A stretch of DNA of 64,000 nucleotides from SG8-41 sp036555615 (GTDB lineage: Bacteria > Pseudomonadota > Gammaproteobacteria > Burkholderiales > SG8-41), in the NCBI GenBank assembly GCA_036555615.1, contig DATBKZ010000101.1, forward strand, positions 62,001 through 126,000, written 5' to 3'. Below the pieces are notes generated by a model. It was not told where the DNA came from. It searched no databases and saw only the letters and a program-made list of their open reading frames with translations. Numbering within the stretch: position 1 is the stretch's first letter; each line of letters opens with the position of its first letter. Both the position numbers and the translations under genes were made by a program. Shown here in pieces: positions 42,857 to 50,118 of the stretch.

Positions 42857-43846
42857 ATGAAAATGCAACGCTTGCTATTGCTGATCCTGCTTGCAGCGGG
42901 CCTGTTTCCGGCCGCTCACGCATTCGCGCAGGCAAGGAAGGACGAGTACCCGACGCGCCCGGTGCGCATGATCGTGCCGTTCGCGCCCGGCGGTGCGTCC
43001 GACACGGTCGGCCGCATCATCCAGCCGGCGATGGCCGACCTGCTGCACCAGCAGGTGGTGGTGGACAACCGCGGCGGCGCCGCGGGCAATATCGGGGTCG
43101 AGGTCGCGGTCCGCGCGACGCCCGACGGCTACACGTTCCTGCTTGGCAACATCGGCACGATGGCAATCAATCCCAACTACTACACCAAGTTCAAGTACCG
43201 CCCTCTGAAGGACCTGATCCCGATCACGCAGGTGGTGGACGTTCCCGGCTCGTTCGTCGTGCATCCTTCCGTTCCTGCAAAGAGCTTGAAGGAACTTATC
43301 GCGCACATGAAGTCGAGCCCCGGAAAGCTCAACTATGGCGCGGCGGCGCCCTCCAGCGCCAACACGCTGGAAATGATCCAGTTCCTGCGCGCAACGGGCA
43401 CCGATGCCGTGCAGGTGGCCTACAAGGGCGGCGCCGGCCCGGCGATGATCGGCGTGCTGGCGAACGAGGTCCAGATGATGATGGTGACCTTCTCCTCCGC
43501 CGTAAACTTCGCCAAGCAGGGGCGGGTACGAATGCTGGCCGTGATCTCGCCCGAGCGCAATCCCGCATACCCTGAGGTCCCGACCATGCGCGAGCAGGGA
43601 CTCGACATGGCGGTGGGTTCGTGGCAAGGCCTGTTCGTGCCGCAAGGCACGCCGAAGGCGGTCGTCAACAAGCTGTTCCAGGTCGGAACCCAGATGATGA
43701 AGGATCCCCGCGTGACCAAGCGCCTCGGGGACAGCGGCATAACGATCGTGACCAGCAAGTCGCCGGCGGACTTCGTCGCGTTCCTGAAGGCGGAGACCGC
43801 ACGCTTCGGCAAGGTGATCAAGGATGCGAACATCCGCACGGAATGA
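42857..43846 (+). CDS. tripartite tricarboxylate transporter substrate-binding protein (Bug family)
   Basis: Periplasmic binding protein of the TctC/Bug type, 329 residues. The signal peptide is MQRLLLLILLAAGLFPAAHA with cleavage near FAQA. The mature part has the family blocks YPTRPVRMIVPFAPGGASDT, VVVDNRGGAAGNIGVEVA, ATPDGYTFLLGNIGTMAIN, LNYGAAAPSSANTLEMIQFL and PEVPTMREQGLDMAVGSWQG. No tctA or tctB membrane gene is in the window, so it is an orphan receptor, as is common in Burkholderiales. Ligand is likely a carboxylate, perhaps the substrate of this operon. GGGAGG precedes the ATG. Confidence 0.92.
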   Translation: MKMQRLLLLILLAAGLFPAAHAFAQARKDEYPTRPVRMIVPFAPGGASDTVGRIIQPAMADLLHQQVVVDNRGGAAGNIGVEVAVRATPDGYTFLLGNIGTMAINPNYYTKFKYRPLKDLIPITQVVDVPGSFVVHPSVPAKSLKELIAHMKSSPGKLNYGAAAPSSANTLEMIQFLRATGTDAVQVAYKGGAGPAMIGVLANEVQMMMVTFSSAVNFAKQGRVRMLAVISPERNPAYPEVPTMREQGLDMAVGSWQGLFVPQGTPKAVVNKLFQVGTQMMKDPRVTKRLGDSGITIVTSKSPADFVAFLKAETARFGKVIKDANIRTE

Positions 43847-43888
43847 CACGCTCCCCTTTCAATATATAGACACAAACCGGAGAACGAG

Positions 43889-45160
43889 ATGGCGAATTTC
43901 GGCATGGTCGGGCTGGACTGGCAGCAGCGCATCAATTGGGACCGTTTGCGCAAGTACCGCACGGAGCGGGCGCGCGAGCGGATGAAGGCGCACGGACTGA
44001 GCGCGATGCTCTGCATGTACGACGAGAACGTCCGCTACATCACCGGCACGCTGACCCCCGGCTGGAACCGCTTGAAGCCCGGGCTGCGCTACTGCCTGCT
44101 GTGCGGCGATGATGCGCCGGTCCTCTTCGAGCAGGGCGACATCGGCGCGCAGGTCGGCCGCCACTCGCCCTGGATTCCGAAGGATCACGTCCGCTGGTCC
44201 TACGCCTGGATTAAAGGCGCGGCAGGCCCGGCCTCCACCCAGCAGGTGAAGAAATTCACCAACGCGATCAAGCAGGAGATGAAGAAGGCGAACGTCGGGA
44301 GCGGCAAGCTCGGTGTGGACTTCATCGACATCAACATGATGCAGATCTTCAAGGACGAGAAGATCGACTGGACCGACGGCATGACGCCGATGATGGAAGC
44401 GCGCGCAGTGAAGAACGAGGACGAGCAGGAGGCGCTGCGCATGGTGGGAGCGATCGGGGATGCCGCGCACTGGGAATTCATGAAGTTTCTCAAGCCCGGC
44501 CGCACCGAGAACCAGCTCACCGCGCACATCATGGAGTTTCTCTATTCCATTCCCGGCATGGAAGATGTCGAGGACGTGATCGTCTCTTCCGGCCCCAACA
44601 CCTGGCCCAATTGGCGCAACTTTTCCGACCGCATCGTGCAGCCCGGCGATATCGTCTTCATGGACCTCGCCGCCCTCACCTGGAACGGCTACAAGTCGTG
44701 CTACTACCGTACCTATTGCGCCGGCAAGGAGCCCACTCGCGAGCAAAAGGACATCTATGCGACCGCGTTGAAGTGGCTCTACGACTCCATGAAGGCGGTC
44801 AAGGTGGGCACCACGACGCGCGAGATCGCGTCCAAGTGGCCCTCGGCCAAGGAGGCGTGGGGCTACGCGGAGGAAGACCAGGCCGCCGCCAATTTGTGGG
44901 GCCACGGCCTCGGGCTCGCGCAATACGACCAGCCGGTCATTTCGCGCATCTGGTCGCTCGATCACCCGGTCGAGATCAAGGAGGGCATGGTGTTCGCGCT
45001 GGAGACCCAGCACGGCAAGCAGTTCGAATGGGGCGTGCGCATCGAGGAAATGCTGATCGTGCACAAGGACCGCGTGGAGCTCATCTCCAATTTCCCGGTC
45101 GAGCAAATCACGGTCGTCGACCCCATGCCGGGCTATTCGACGCTCGGCTGGTCCAAGTAG
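43889..45160 (+). CDS. M24 (pita-bread) family protein with incomplete metal site
   Basis: A 423-residue protein of the Xaa-Pro peptidase/creatinase fold. The N-terminal creatinase domain (RLRKYRTERARERMKAHGLS, ENVRYITG) precedes the pita-bread domain. Of the five M24 metal ligands, Asp (GDIVFMDLAALTWNG), His (LWGHGLGLAQYDQP), Glu (MVFALETQHGK) and Glu (WGVRIEEMLIV) are present. The second Asp, normally in SDITRTF, is replaced: the segment reads YKSCYYRTYC. A standard dimetal peptidase is therefore unlikely, and a creatinase- or lyase-like activity is possible. It is followed by the PEP-synthase-like gene after 33 bases. Confidence 0.8.
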   Translation: MANFGMVGLDWQQRINWDRLRKYRTERARERMKAHGLSAMLCMYDENVRYITGTLTPGWNRLKPGLRYCLLCGDDAPVLFEQGDIGAQVGRHSPWIPKDHVRWSYAWIKGAAGPASTQQVKKFTNAIKQEMKKANVGSGKLGVDFIDINMMQIFKDEKIDWTDGMTPMMEARAVKNEDEQEALRMVGAIGDAAHWEFMKFLKPGRTENQLTAHIMEFLYSIPGMEDVEDVIVSSGPNTWPNWRNFSDRIVQPGDIVFMDLAALTWNGYKSCYYRTYCAGKEPTREQKDIYATALKWLYDSMKAVKVGTTTREIASKWPSAKEAWGYAEEDQAAANLWGHGLGLAQYDQPVISRIWSLDHPVEIKEGMVFALETQHGKQFEWGVRIEEMLIVHKDRVELISNFPVEQITVVDPMPGYSTLGWSK

Positions 45161-45193
45161 GGCGTGGCGCAGTCGGTCGGAGGGCTGCTTTCA

Positions 45194-46477
45194 ATGGAGC
45201 CGCTGGTCATACCCCTGACCGCTCCGGAGGCGGCTGATCCGGCGCGCGTCGGGCCGAAGGCCGCCAATCTCGCGGCGCTGCGCCGCGCGGGCCTGCCGAC
45301 GCCGGATGGCTACTGTGTTGCCTCGGATGCGTATCGCCGGCAGCTGACTGCATTGCGCCTCGAGTCGACGGCGCGAGCGGTGTTCACCTCGGACGATCCC
45401 GTGGCCCGCCGCAGCGCCCTGCAATTGCGCATGCGGCTGATGGAACACCCGGTTACGCCGGAGATCGAGACGCTCCTCCGTGAGGCGTGGCGCGCTGTCA
45501 CGCGGAACGGGGAGAACCCCGGCGTGGTGCGCTCATCGGCGCTCGTCGAGGATCGCTTCGGTTCCAGCTTTGCCGGCCAGTTCGAAAGCTTTCTCGGACT
45601 GGAGAACGAAACCGATTTCCTCACCGCGGTGCGCGCCTGCTGGGCAGCGCTGTGGGCCCCGCGCGCGCTGCGCTACATGGCCACTCATGGTGTGGATCCG
45701 GCCGACACCGCGATGGCGCTCCTCGTCCAGCCCCTCGTTGCGGCGCGCGCAGCCGGAGGCGGCTTGAGCCAGACGGCGGAGGGCGGCATGCTGATCAACG
45801 CCACGCGCGGGCTCGGCTCGGCGATCGCGCAAGGTGAGGTCGCCCCCGATCGCTACGAGCTGGGACGCGACGGGAGGCTGTGTGAGAGCCGCGCCGGCGT
45901 GCAATACCACCAGGCGAGCTGCGTTCACGACCCGCGCCTGTCGCGGCCATCCACCCGACCGGCACCGTGCCTGGCGCCGTCGGAGATCGATGAGCTGGGA
46001 CAGCTTCTGCTGCAGACCGAGACCCTCATGGGCATGCCGGTGGAGATCGAGTGGGCGCTCGACGGCGAAGGAATAAAACTCCTCCAGGCACGACCTCTGC
46101 ACCTCGACGACAAGACCCCTTCGCAGCCCCCCGATCCGGTCTGGCAGCGCCAGCCGCGACTGCGGGGGCAGCCCGCCGGCGTCGGCTGGGGCACGGGGCG
46201 CGCGTGCGTCGTGAATTGCGAGTGCGAAATCACACGGATTGCGCCCGGTGACGTGCTCGTTACGCGCTCCGCCGGGCCGGCGCTCGGGCGGGTGCTGTCC
46301 ATCGTGGCGGGCGTGGTATCCGAGCTCGGCGGCAGCACCTCTCACCTCGCCTCGCTGGCGCGCGAGCGCTGCGTTCCTACGGTGCTCGGCGTGACCGGCG
46401 CCACCCTGCAGATCCCGGACGGCGCGACGGTTGCTGTGGACGGCGTGGCCGGGGTCGTGCGCTGGATGCGCCCGTGA
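45194..46477 (+). CDS. PEP synthase-like protein: ATP-grasp (PPDK_N) plus swivelling His domain, no PEP barrel
   Basis: A 427-residue protein. Residues 1 to about 315 match the nucleotide-binding half of PEP synthase/pyruvate phosphate dikinase (GPKAANLAALRRAGLPTPDG, VVRSSALVEDRFGSSFAGQF, LINATRGLGSAIAQGEVAPD, VEIEWALDGEGIKLLQARPL). Residues about 335-427 form the swivelling phosphohistidine domain, with the phosphoacceptor His384 in SELGGSTSHLASLARERC. The C-terminal PEP/pyruvate barrel is missing. Such a protein could pass phosphate from ATP through His to another acceptor, as in phenylphosphate synthase or rifampin phosphotransferase, but no acceptor domain is seen. I start at ATG 45194, nine bases after GGAGGG. 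A GTG at 45164 is possible. The stop is directly followed by the selenoprotein-like gene. Confidence 0.82.
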   Translation: MEPLVIPLTAPEAADPARVGPKAANLAALRRAGLPTPDGYCVASDAYRRQLTALRLESTARAVFTSDDPVARRSALQLRMRLMEHPVTPEIETLLREAWRAVTRNGENPGVVRSSALVEDRFGSSFAGQFESFLGLENETDFLTAVRACWAALWAPRALRYMATHGVDPADTAMALLVQPLVAARAAGGGLSQTAEGGMLINATRGLGSAIAQGEVAPDRYELGRDGRLCESRAGVQYHQASCVHDPRLSRPSTRPAPCLAPSEIDELGQLLLQTETLMGMPVEIEWALDGEGIKLLQARPLHLDDKTPSQPPDPVWQRQPRLRGQPAGVGWGTGRACVVNCECEITRIAPGDVLVTRSAGPALGRVLSIVAGVVSELGGSTSHLASLARERCVPTVLGVTGATLQIPDGATVAVDGVAGVVRWMRP

Positions 46478-47122
46478 GTGCAGACGATGAGCCAGCGAAT
46501 CCGGGGCATTACGGACGAGGAAGCGACGGGCGCCGCGAAAGAGCTGTTCGAGGCATCAAACCGCATGCTCGGGCGCACCGCGAACCTGCAGCGCATTCTC
46601 GCGCACAGCCCGTACGTGGCGCGGTGGCTGCTGCCGTTCATCGCGGCCGTCCGCCAGCCGAAAGCCGGCGCCGTGTCCGACGTGCGGCTGCGCAACCTCG
46701 CGGTCCTCAAGACCTCAACCATCAACGGTTGCCGATACTGAACCGAGCACAATCGGGTGCTTGGTCAAGCACTGGGATTGACGGACGCGGAGTTCGACGG
46801 CCTGCAGGGCGATTACCGTTCCAGCACGCTGTTCACCGAGCGGGAGAAGGCCGTTCTGGCATGGTCCGAAGCGATGACGCTGAATACCGCCATGCAGAGC
46901 GGCCCGGCCTGGGATGATCTCCGCCGGCTGTTCAGCGACGCGGAAATTGTCGAGATATCGCTCGCGTGCGCCATGTTCAACATGATCAACCGGCTGAACG
47001 ATTCCTTCCGCACCGAGCTTGAGCCGGAGGAATACAACCGCCGTCAGCACCGCGCAGTCGGCGTCACCCCCGCGGCGCTCGAAGACTACGCCTGCCGCAT
47101 CTGCAACCAAAAGGCGCCCTAA
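46478..47122 (+). CDS. carboxymuconolactone decarboxylase/AhpD-like protein, probable selenoprotein with CxxU motif (in-frame TGA at 46739-46741)
   Basis: CMD/AhpD-fold protein of 214 residues if TGA is read as selenocysteine. The first part, ending LAVLKTSTINGCRY, stops at TGA 46739-46741. The same frame then continues TEHNRVLGQALGLTDAEFDG to a TAA at 47120-47122, without another stop. In AhpD/CMD proteins the active site is C-x-x-C-x-x-H; here it reads C-R-Y-TGA-T-E-H, so TGA falls exactly on the second Cys. A perfect hairpin with apical GGTC lies 15 bases downstream. The family is redox-active (peroxidase or thiol-disulfide), and Sec would suit that. Start is GTG 46478 or ATG 46487. Alternatives are a Cys-to-stop mutation or a sequencing error. 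The selA/B/C/D genes are not in the window. Confidence 0.78.
46757..46772 (+). promoter_or_regulatory. candidate bacterial SECIS hairpin
   Basis: GTGCTT (46757-46762), loop GGTC (46763-46766), AAGCAC (46767-46772): six perfect pairs plus a possible G-T at the base. The apical loop begins 21 bases after the TGA, within the usual 16-37 range, and has the same GGUC loop as the E. coli fdhF element. It lacks the bulged U seen in E. coli. Confidence 0.65.
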
Positions 47123-47125
47123 GCC

Positions 47126-48106
47126 ATGCGGCCCAGGATCTACATTACCCAGCCGGTGGCAGAGAGCGCCATTCAGCGGCTGCGCGCGGTCGCCGATGTC
47201 GAGCTAAATCCCGATTCGCTCCACATCGCGACCAAGGACGAGCTGCTCAAGAAGGTCCCGCAACTCGATATCCTGTTCTGCCTGCTCCACGACCGGGTGG
47301 ACCGCAACGTGATCGCCGCCGCCACGCGCCTGCGCGCGATCGCCTCCATGAAAATTACGCCTTCCGACATCGATGTCGCGGAGGCCACGGCACGGCGCAT
47401 TCCGGTCACCGTGATCGCACCGATCGTGACCGAGGCGACGGCCGACATCCACTTCGCGCTGCTGCTCGCGGTTGCCCGGCGGGTCGTCGAGGGGGACCGC
47501 CTCGTGCGGGCCGGGGTCTTCCCCGGGGCGCAGTCGGCGCACCTCCTGGGCGCCTGGGTGCACGGCAAGACCATCGGATTGATCGGTGGCGGTGGTCGCA
47601 TCGGCAAAGCGGTCGCCAAGCGCGCCCAAGGCTTCTCGATGCGCACGATCTACTGGACGCCGCGCCGTAAGCCCGAAAGCGAGGAACGTGCGGCCGGCCT
47701 CAGCTATGTTCCGTACGACCAGCTGCTCTCCGAATCCGACTTCGTCTCGGTGCACGCGCCGCTCACGCCCGAGACCCGCCACCTGGTGGGAGAGCGCGAG
47801 CTGCGGCTGATGAAACCGACCGCCTTTCTCGTCAATACCGCGCGCGGCCCCATCCTCGATGAGAAAGCGTTGGTGCGCGCCCTCGCCGCGAAGCGCATTG
47901 CCGGGGCGGGTCTCGACGTCTACGAGAACGAGCCCCGGGTCGAGCCCGCGCTGCTCAGCATGCAGAATGTCGTACTCACGCCGCACCTGGGAAGCGCGGT
48001 CAAGGAGTTGAGGGAATCCATGGCCAACGTCGTGGTAGACAACATCCTGGCGGTGCTGGAAGGCAAGCGGCCGCCCAATTGCTGGAACCCGGAGATTTAT
48101 GGCTAA
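47126..48106 (+). CDS. D-2-hydroxyacid dehydrogenase (first copy)
   Basis: A 326-residue NAD(P)-dependent dehydrogenase of the glyoxylate reductase/phosphoglycerate dehydrogenase family. It has the cofactor motif IGLIGGGGRIGKAVAK and the catalytic Arg in FLVNTARGPILDEKAL. The catalytic Glu is in AGLDVYENEP and His in VVLTPHLGSAV, so the Arg-Glu-His triad is complete. It starts three bases after the selenoprotein-like stop and overlaps the next, related gene by eight bases. There is no ACT or regulatory domain, so it is not a serine-pathway SerA. Substrate unknown; glyoxylate, hydroxypyruvate or a similar 2-oxo acid is likely. Confidence 0.88.
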   Translation: MRPRIYITQPVAESAIQRLRAVADVELNPDSLHIATKDELLKKVPQLDILFCLLHDRVDRNVIAAATRLRAIASMKITPSDIDVAEATARRIPVTVIAPIVTEATADIHFALLLAVARRVVEGDRLVRAGVFPGAQSAHLLGAWVHGKTIGLIGGGGRIGKAVAKRAQGFSMRTIYWTPRRKPESEERAAGLSYVPYDQLLSESDFVSVHAPLTPETRHLVGERELRLMKPTAFLVNTARGPILDEKALVRALAAKRIAGAGLDVYENEPRVEPALLSMQNVVLTPHLGSAVKELRESMANVVVDNILAVLEGKRPPNCWNPEIYG

Positions 48107-49085
48107 AGCGAAAGTGGTGCTCACCGACTACGTTTGGGAATCGCTGGACGTCGAGAAGAAGATCCTCGCTGGGCTTGCCGAACTGGTGCCCATGCAGACG
48201 AAGAAGCCGGACGAGTTTCTGGCCCAGGCGGCGGATTGCGACGCCCTCCTCAACACGTACGCCGGCCCGATCACCGCCGACGCGATGGCGAAGATGCCGA
48301 AATGCAAGATCATCGCGCGCTACGGCATCGGCGTGGACACGATAGACCTCGAGGCCGCAACGCGTGCGGGCATCATCGTCACCAACAACCCGACCTATTG
48401 CATCGAGGAAGTGGCCGAGCACACGATGGCGCTGCTCCTCGATTCCGCGCGCAAGATCGCCTTTTACGACCGGCTGGTGCGCTCCGGGACGTGGGCGGTA
48501 CCGCCGGGCAAGCCGCTCTACCGGCTCGTGGGCCGCACGCTCGGCCTCGTCGGCTTCGGCAACATCGCCCGCCAGGTGGCGGTGCGCGCGGCCTCCTTCG
48601 GCATGCGGGTGCTCTACGCCGACCCTTACGTCAAGGAAGGGCAGTTCAGCGAGCCGGGGAAGAAGGTGGATCTGCCCGAGCTCTACAAGGAATCGGATTT
48701 CGTCTCCGTGCACCCTCCCCTCACGCCCCAGACGCGCGGCATGATCAACGACGACGCATTTTCCAGGATGAAGGCCGGCGCGATCCTCATCAACTGCTCG
48801 CGCGGTCCCGTCGTGGACACCGCTGCGCTGGTGCGGGCGCTCGATGCGAAGAGGATCGCCGGCTGCGCGCTCGACACCACCGACCCCGAGCCTCTGCCCG
48901 ATCCGCACCCCTTGCGCGGGCGGGAGAACGTGATCATCAATCCGCACGTCGCGTGGTACAGCGAGACCGCGATGGTGGGCCTACAGGCCGGCGCGCCGGG
49001 AGAGGTGCGCCGGGTGCTCACCGGTGAATGGCCGGTCAACGTCGTCAACAAGGCCGTGAAGGGCAAGAGCCGCGCCGGACTCTGA
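48099..49085 (+). CDS. D-2-hydroxyacid dehydrogenase (second copy)
   Basis: A 328-residue paralogue of the preceding enzyme. The cofactor motif is LGLVGFGNIARQVAVRA, and the triad is Arg in LINCSRGPVVDTAAL, Glu in ALDTTDPEPLPDPHPL and His in NVIINPHVAWYSE. The block ARYGIGVDTIDLEAATRAGI is typical of the C-terminal dehydrogenase (CtBP-like) branch. The ATG has a GGAG site inside the end of the previous gene. Two adjacent hydroxyacid dehydrogenases may interconvert an R-hydroxyacid with its oxo acid in opposite directions or on different substrates. This is inference only. Confidence 0.88.
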   Translation: MAKAKVVLTDYVWESLDVEKKILAGLAELVPMQTKKPDEFLAQAADCDALLNTYAGPITADAMAKMPKCKIIARYGIGVDTIDLEAATRAGIIVTNNPTYCIEEVAEHTMALLLDSARKIAFYDRLVRSGTWAVPPGKPLYRLVGRTLGLVGFGNIARQVAVRAASFGMRVLYADPYVKEGQFSEPGKKVDLPELYKESDFVSVHPPLTPQTRGMINDDAFSRMKAGAILINCSRGPVVDTAALVRALDAKRIAGCALDTTDPEPLPDPHPLRGRENVIINPHVAWYSETAMVGLQAGAPGEVRRVLTGEWPVNVVNKAVKGKSRAGL

Positions 49086-49090
49086 CACCC

Positions 49091-50062
49091 ATGATCAACG
49101 CGGCAATCATCGGACTGGGCTGGTGGGGCAAGAACATCGTCCAGTGCGTGCAGGGCAAGAGCACGAAGCTGCGTTTCGTGCACGGGGTGAGCAAGGAGAT
49201 TGATGCCGCCCTCCCCCTCGCGGAGGCCAACGGCTTCACGCTGAGCGATGACCTCGAGAAAGCGCTCGCCGACAAGCGGGTGGAGGCCGTGGTGTTGGCG
49301 ACCCCCCACTCGCTGCACGCCGATCAGATCGTGCGCGTCGCGCAGGCAGGAAAGCCGGTGTTCTGCGAGAAGCCGCTATGCCTGAAGCGGGCTGACGCCG
49401 AGCGCGCCGTCACCGCCGTAGAGAAGGCGGGAGTCCCGATCGGCGTCGGCCAGAACAAGCGTTTCTGGCCGTCCATGGTCGAGTTGCGCCGCGTTCTGGC
49501 GAGTGGCTCCCTGGGTCGGGTCATGCACATCGAAGGGCACTACAGCAACGAGAATTCGGGCATGCACTTCTCCGCCTGGCGGGCGCTTCCCACGGAATCC
49601 CCGGGCGGCGGCATGACCGGCACCGGCATGCACCTGCTTGACGCGTTCGTCGGGATCGGCGGATCGGTGGCGGAAGTCACTGCCCGCGTCATCACGCATC
49701 GGGCTGGGCCCGATCCTCGCGACGCCGCTTCCGTCATGTTCCGCTTTGCCAGCGGCTTATCCGGCTATTTCGGGCTGGTGCGCGCGTCGCCCATATACTG
49801 GCGAGTGCACGTCTTCGGCGACGAGGGGTCCGTCGAATCCCTGGGCGAGACGGAAATCGTGGTGCGCTCCCGGGGCGGAAAGACGGACCGGCGCGAGTTT
49901 CCAAGGGTGGATTCCATCCTCGCCGAAATGGATGCCTTCGCGGACGCGGTGGGCGGCCGGGCGCCTTACCCGATCACGCCGGCGGAGATGGTGAACACCA
50001 TCGCCGCATTCGAGGCGATCATCCAGTCGATGGAGACCGGCGGGCCGGTTACCATTAGTTGA
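49091..50062 (+). CDS. Gfo/Idh/MocA family oxidoreductase (third copy)
   Basis: A 323-residue NAD(P)-dependent oxidoreductase. The Rossmann motif is INAAIIGLGWWGKNIV, the cofactor Lys is in KPVFCEKPLCLKRADAERA, and the substrate-side His is in GTGMHLLDAFVGIG. The ATG at 49091 is five bases after the previous stop, where homology begins (MINAAIIGLGWWGKN). It ends the plus-strand operon and converges with pckG, with a strong terminator for pckG between them. It is less similar to the first two copies than those are to each other. Confidence 0.87.
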   Translation: MINAAIIGLGWWGKNIVQCVQGKSTKLRFVHGVSKEIDAALPLAEANGFTLSDDLEKALADKRVEAVVLATPHSLHADQIVRVAQAGKPVFCEKPLCLKRADAERAVTAVEKAGVPIGVGQNKRFWPSMVELRRVLASGSLGRVMHIEGHYSNENSGMHFSAWRALPTESPGGGMTGTGMHLLDAFVGIGGSVAEVTARVITHRAGPDPRDAASVMFRFASGLSGYFGLVRASPIYWRVHVFGDEGSVESLGETEIVVRSRGGKTDRREFPRVDSILAEMDAFADAVGGRAPYPITPAEMVNTIAAFEAIIQSMETGGPVTIS

Positions 50063-50067
50063 AATCG

Positions 50068-50096
50068 AAAAAAAGGCGAACCCGAGAGTCCGCCTT
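50068..50096 (-). terminator. Rho-independent terminator of pckG
   Basis: On the minus strand AAGGCG (50091-50096) pairs with CGCCTT (50073-50078), with extra inner pairs, and is followed by a run of seven T (plus-strand A at 50068-50074). It lies 23 bases after the pckG stop. Confidence 0.85.
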
Positions 50097-50118
50097 CTGT
50101 CCGTTCAGTTACTACCGT

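Noticed and set aside
43889..45160. DddP (DMSP lyase) as identity of the M24 protein
   Set aside because: Similar fold and size, but the metal-site Asp segment differs and the overall sequence match is weak.
46478..47122. Reading the CMD-like gene as a simple pseudogene with a premature stop
   Set aside because: Possible but less likely. The stop is TGA, falls exactly on the active-site Cys, is followed by a SECIS-like hairpin, and the rest of the frame is intact.
33701..50062. A genomic island integrated at tRNA-Asn
   Set aside because: The tRNA borders the accessory region, but no integrase, no direct repeat of the tRNA end and no mobile gene was found.
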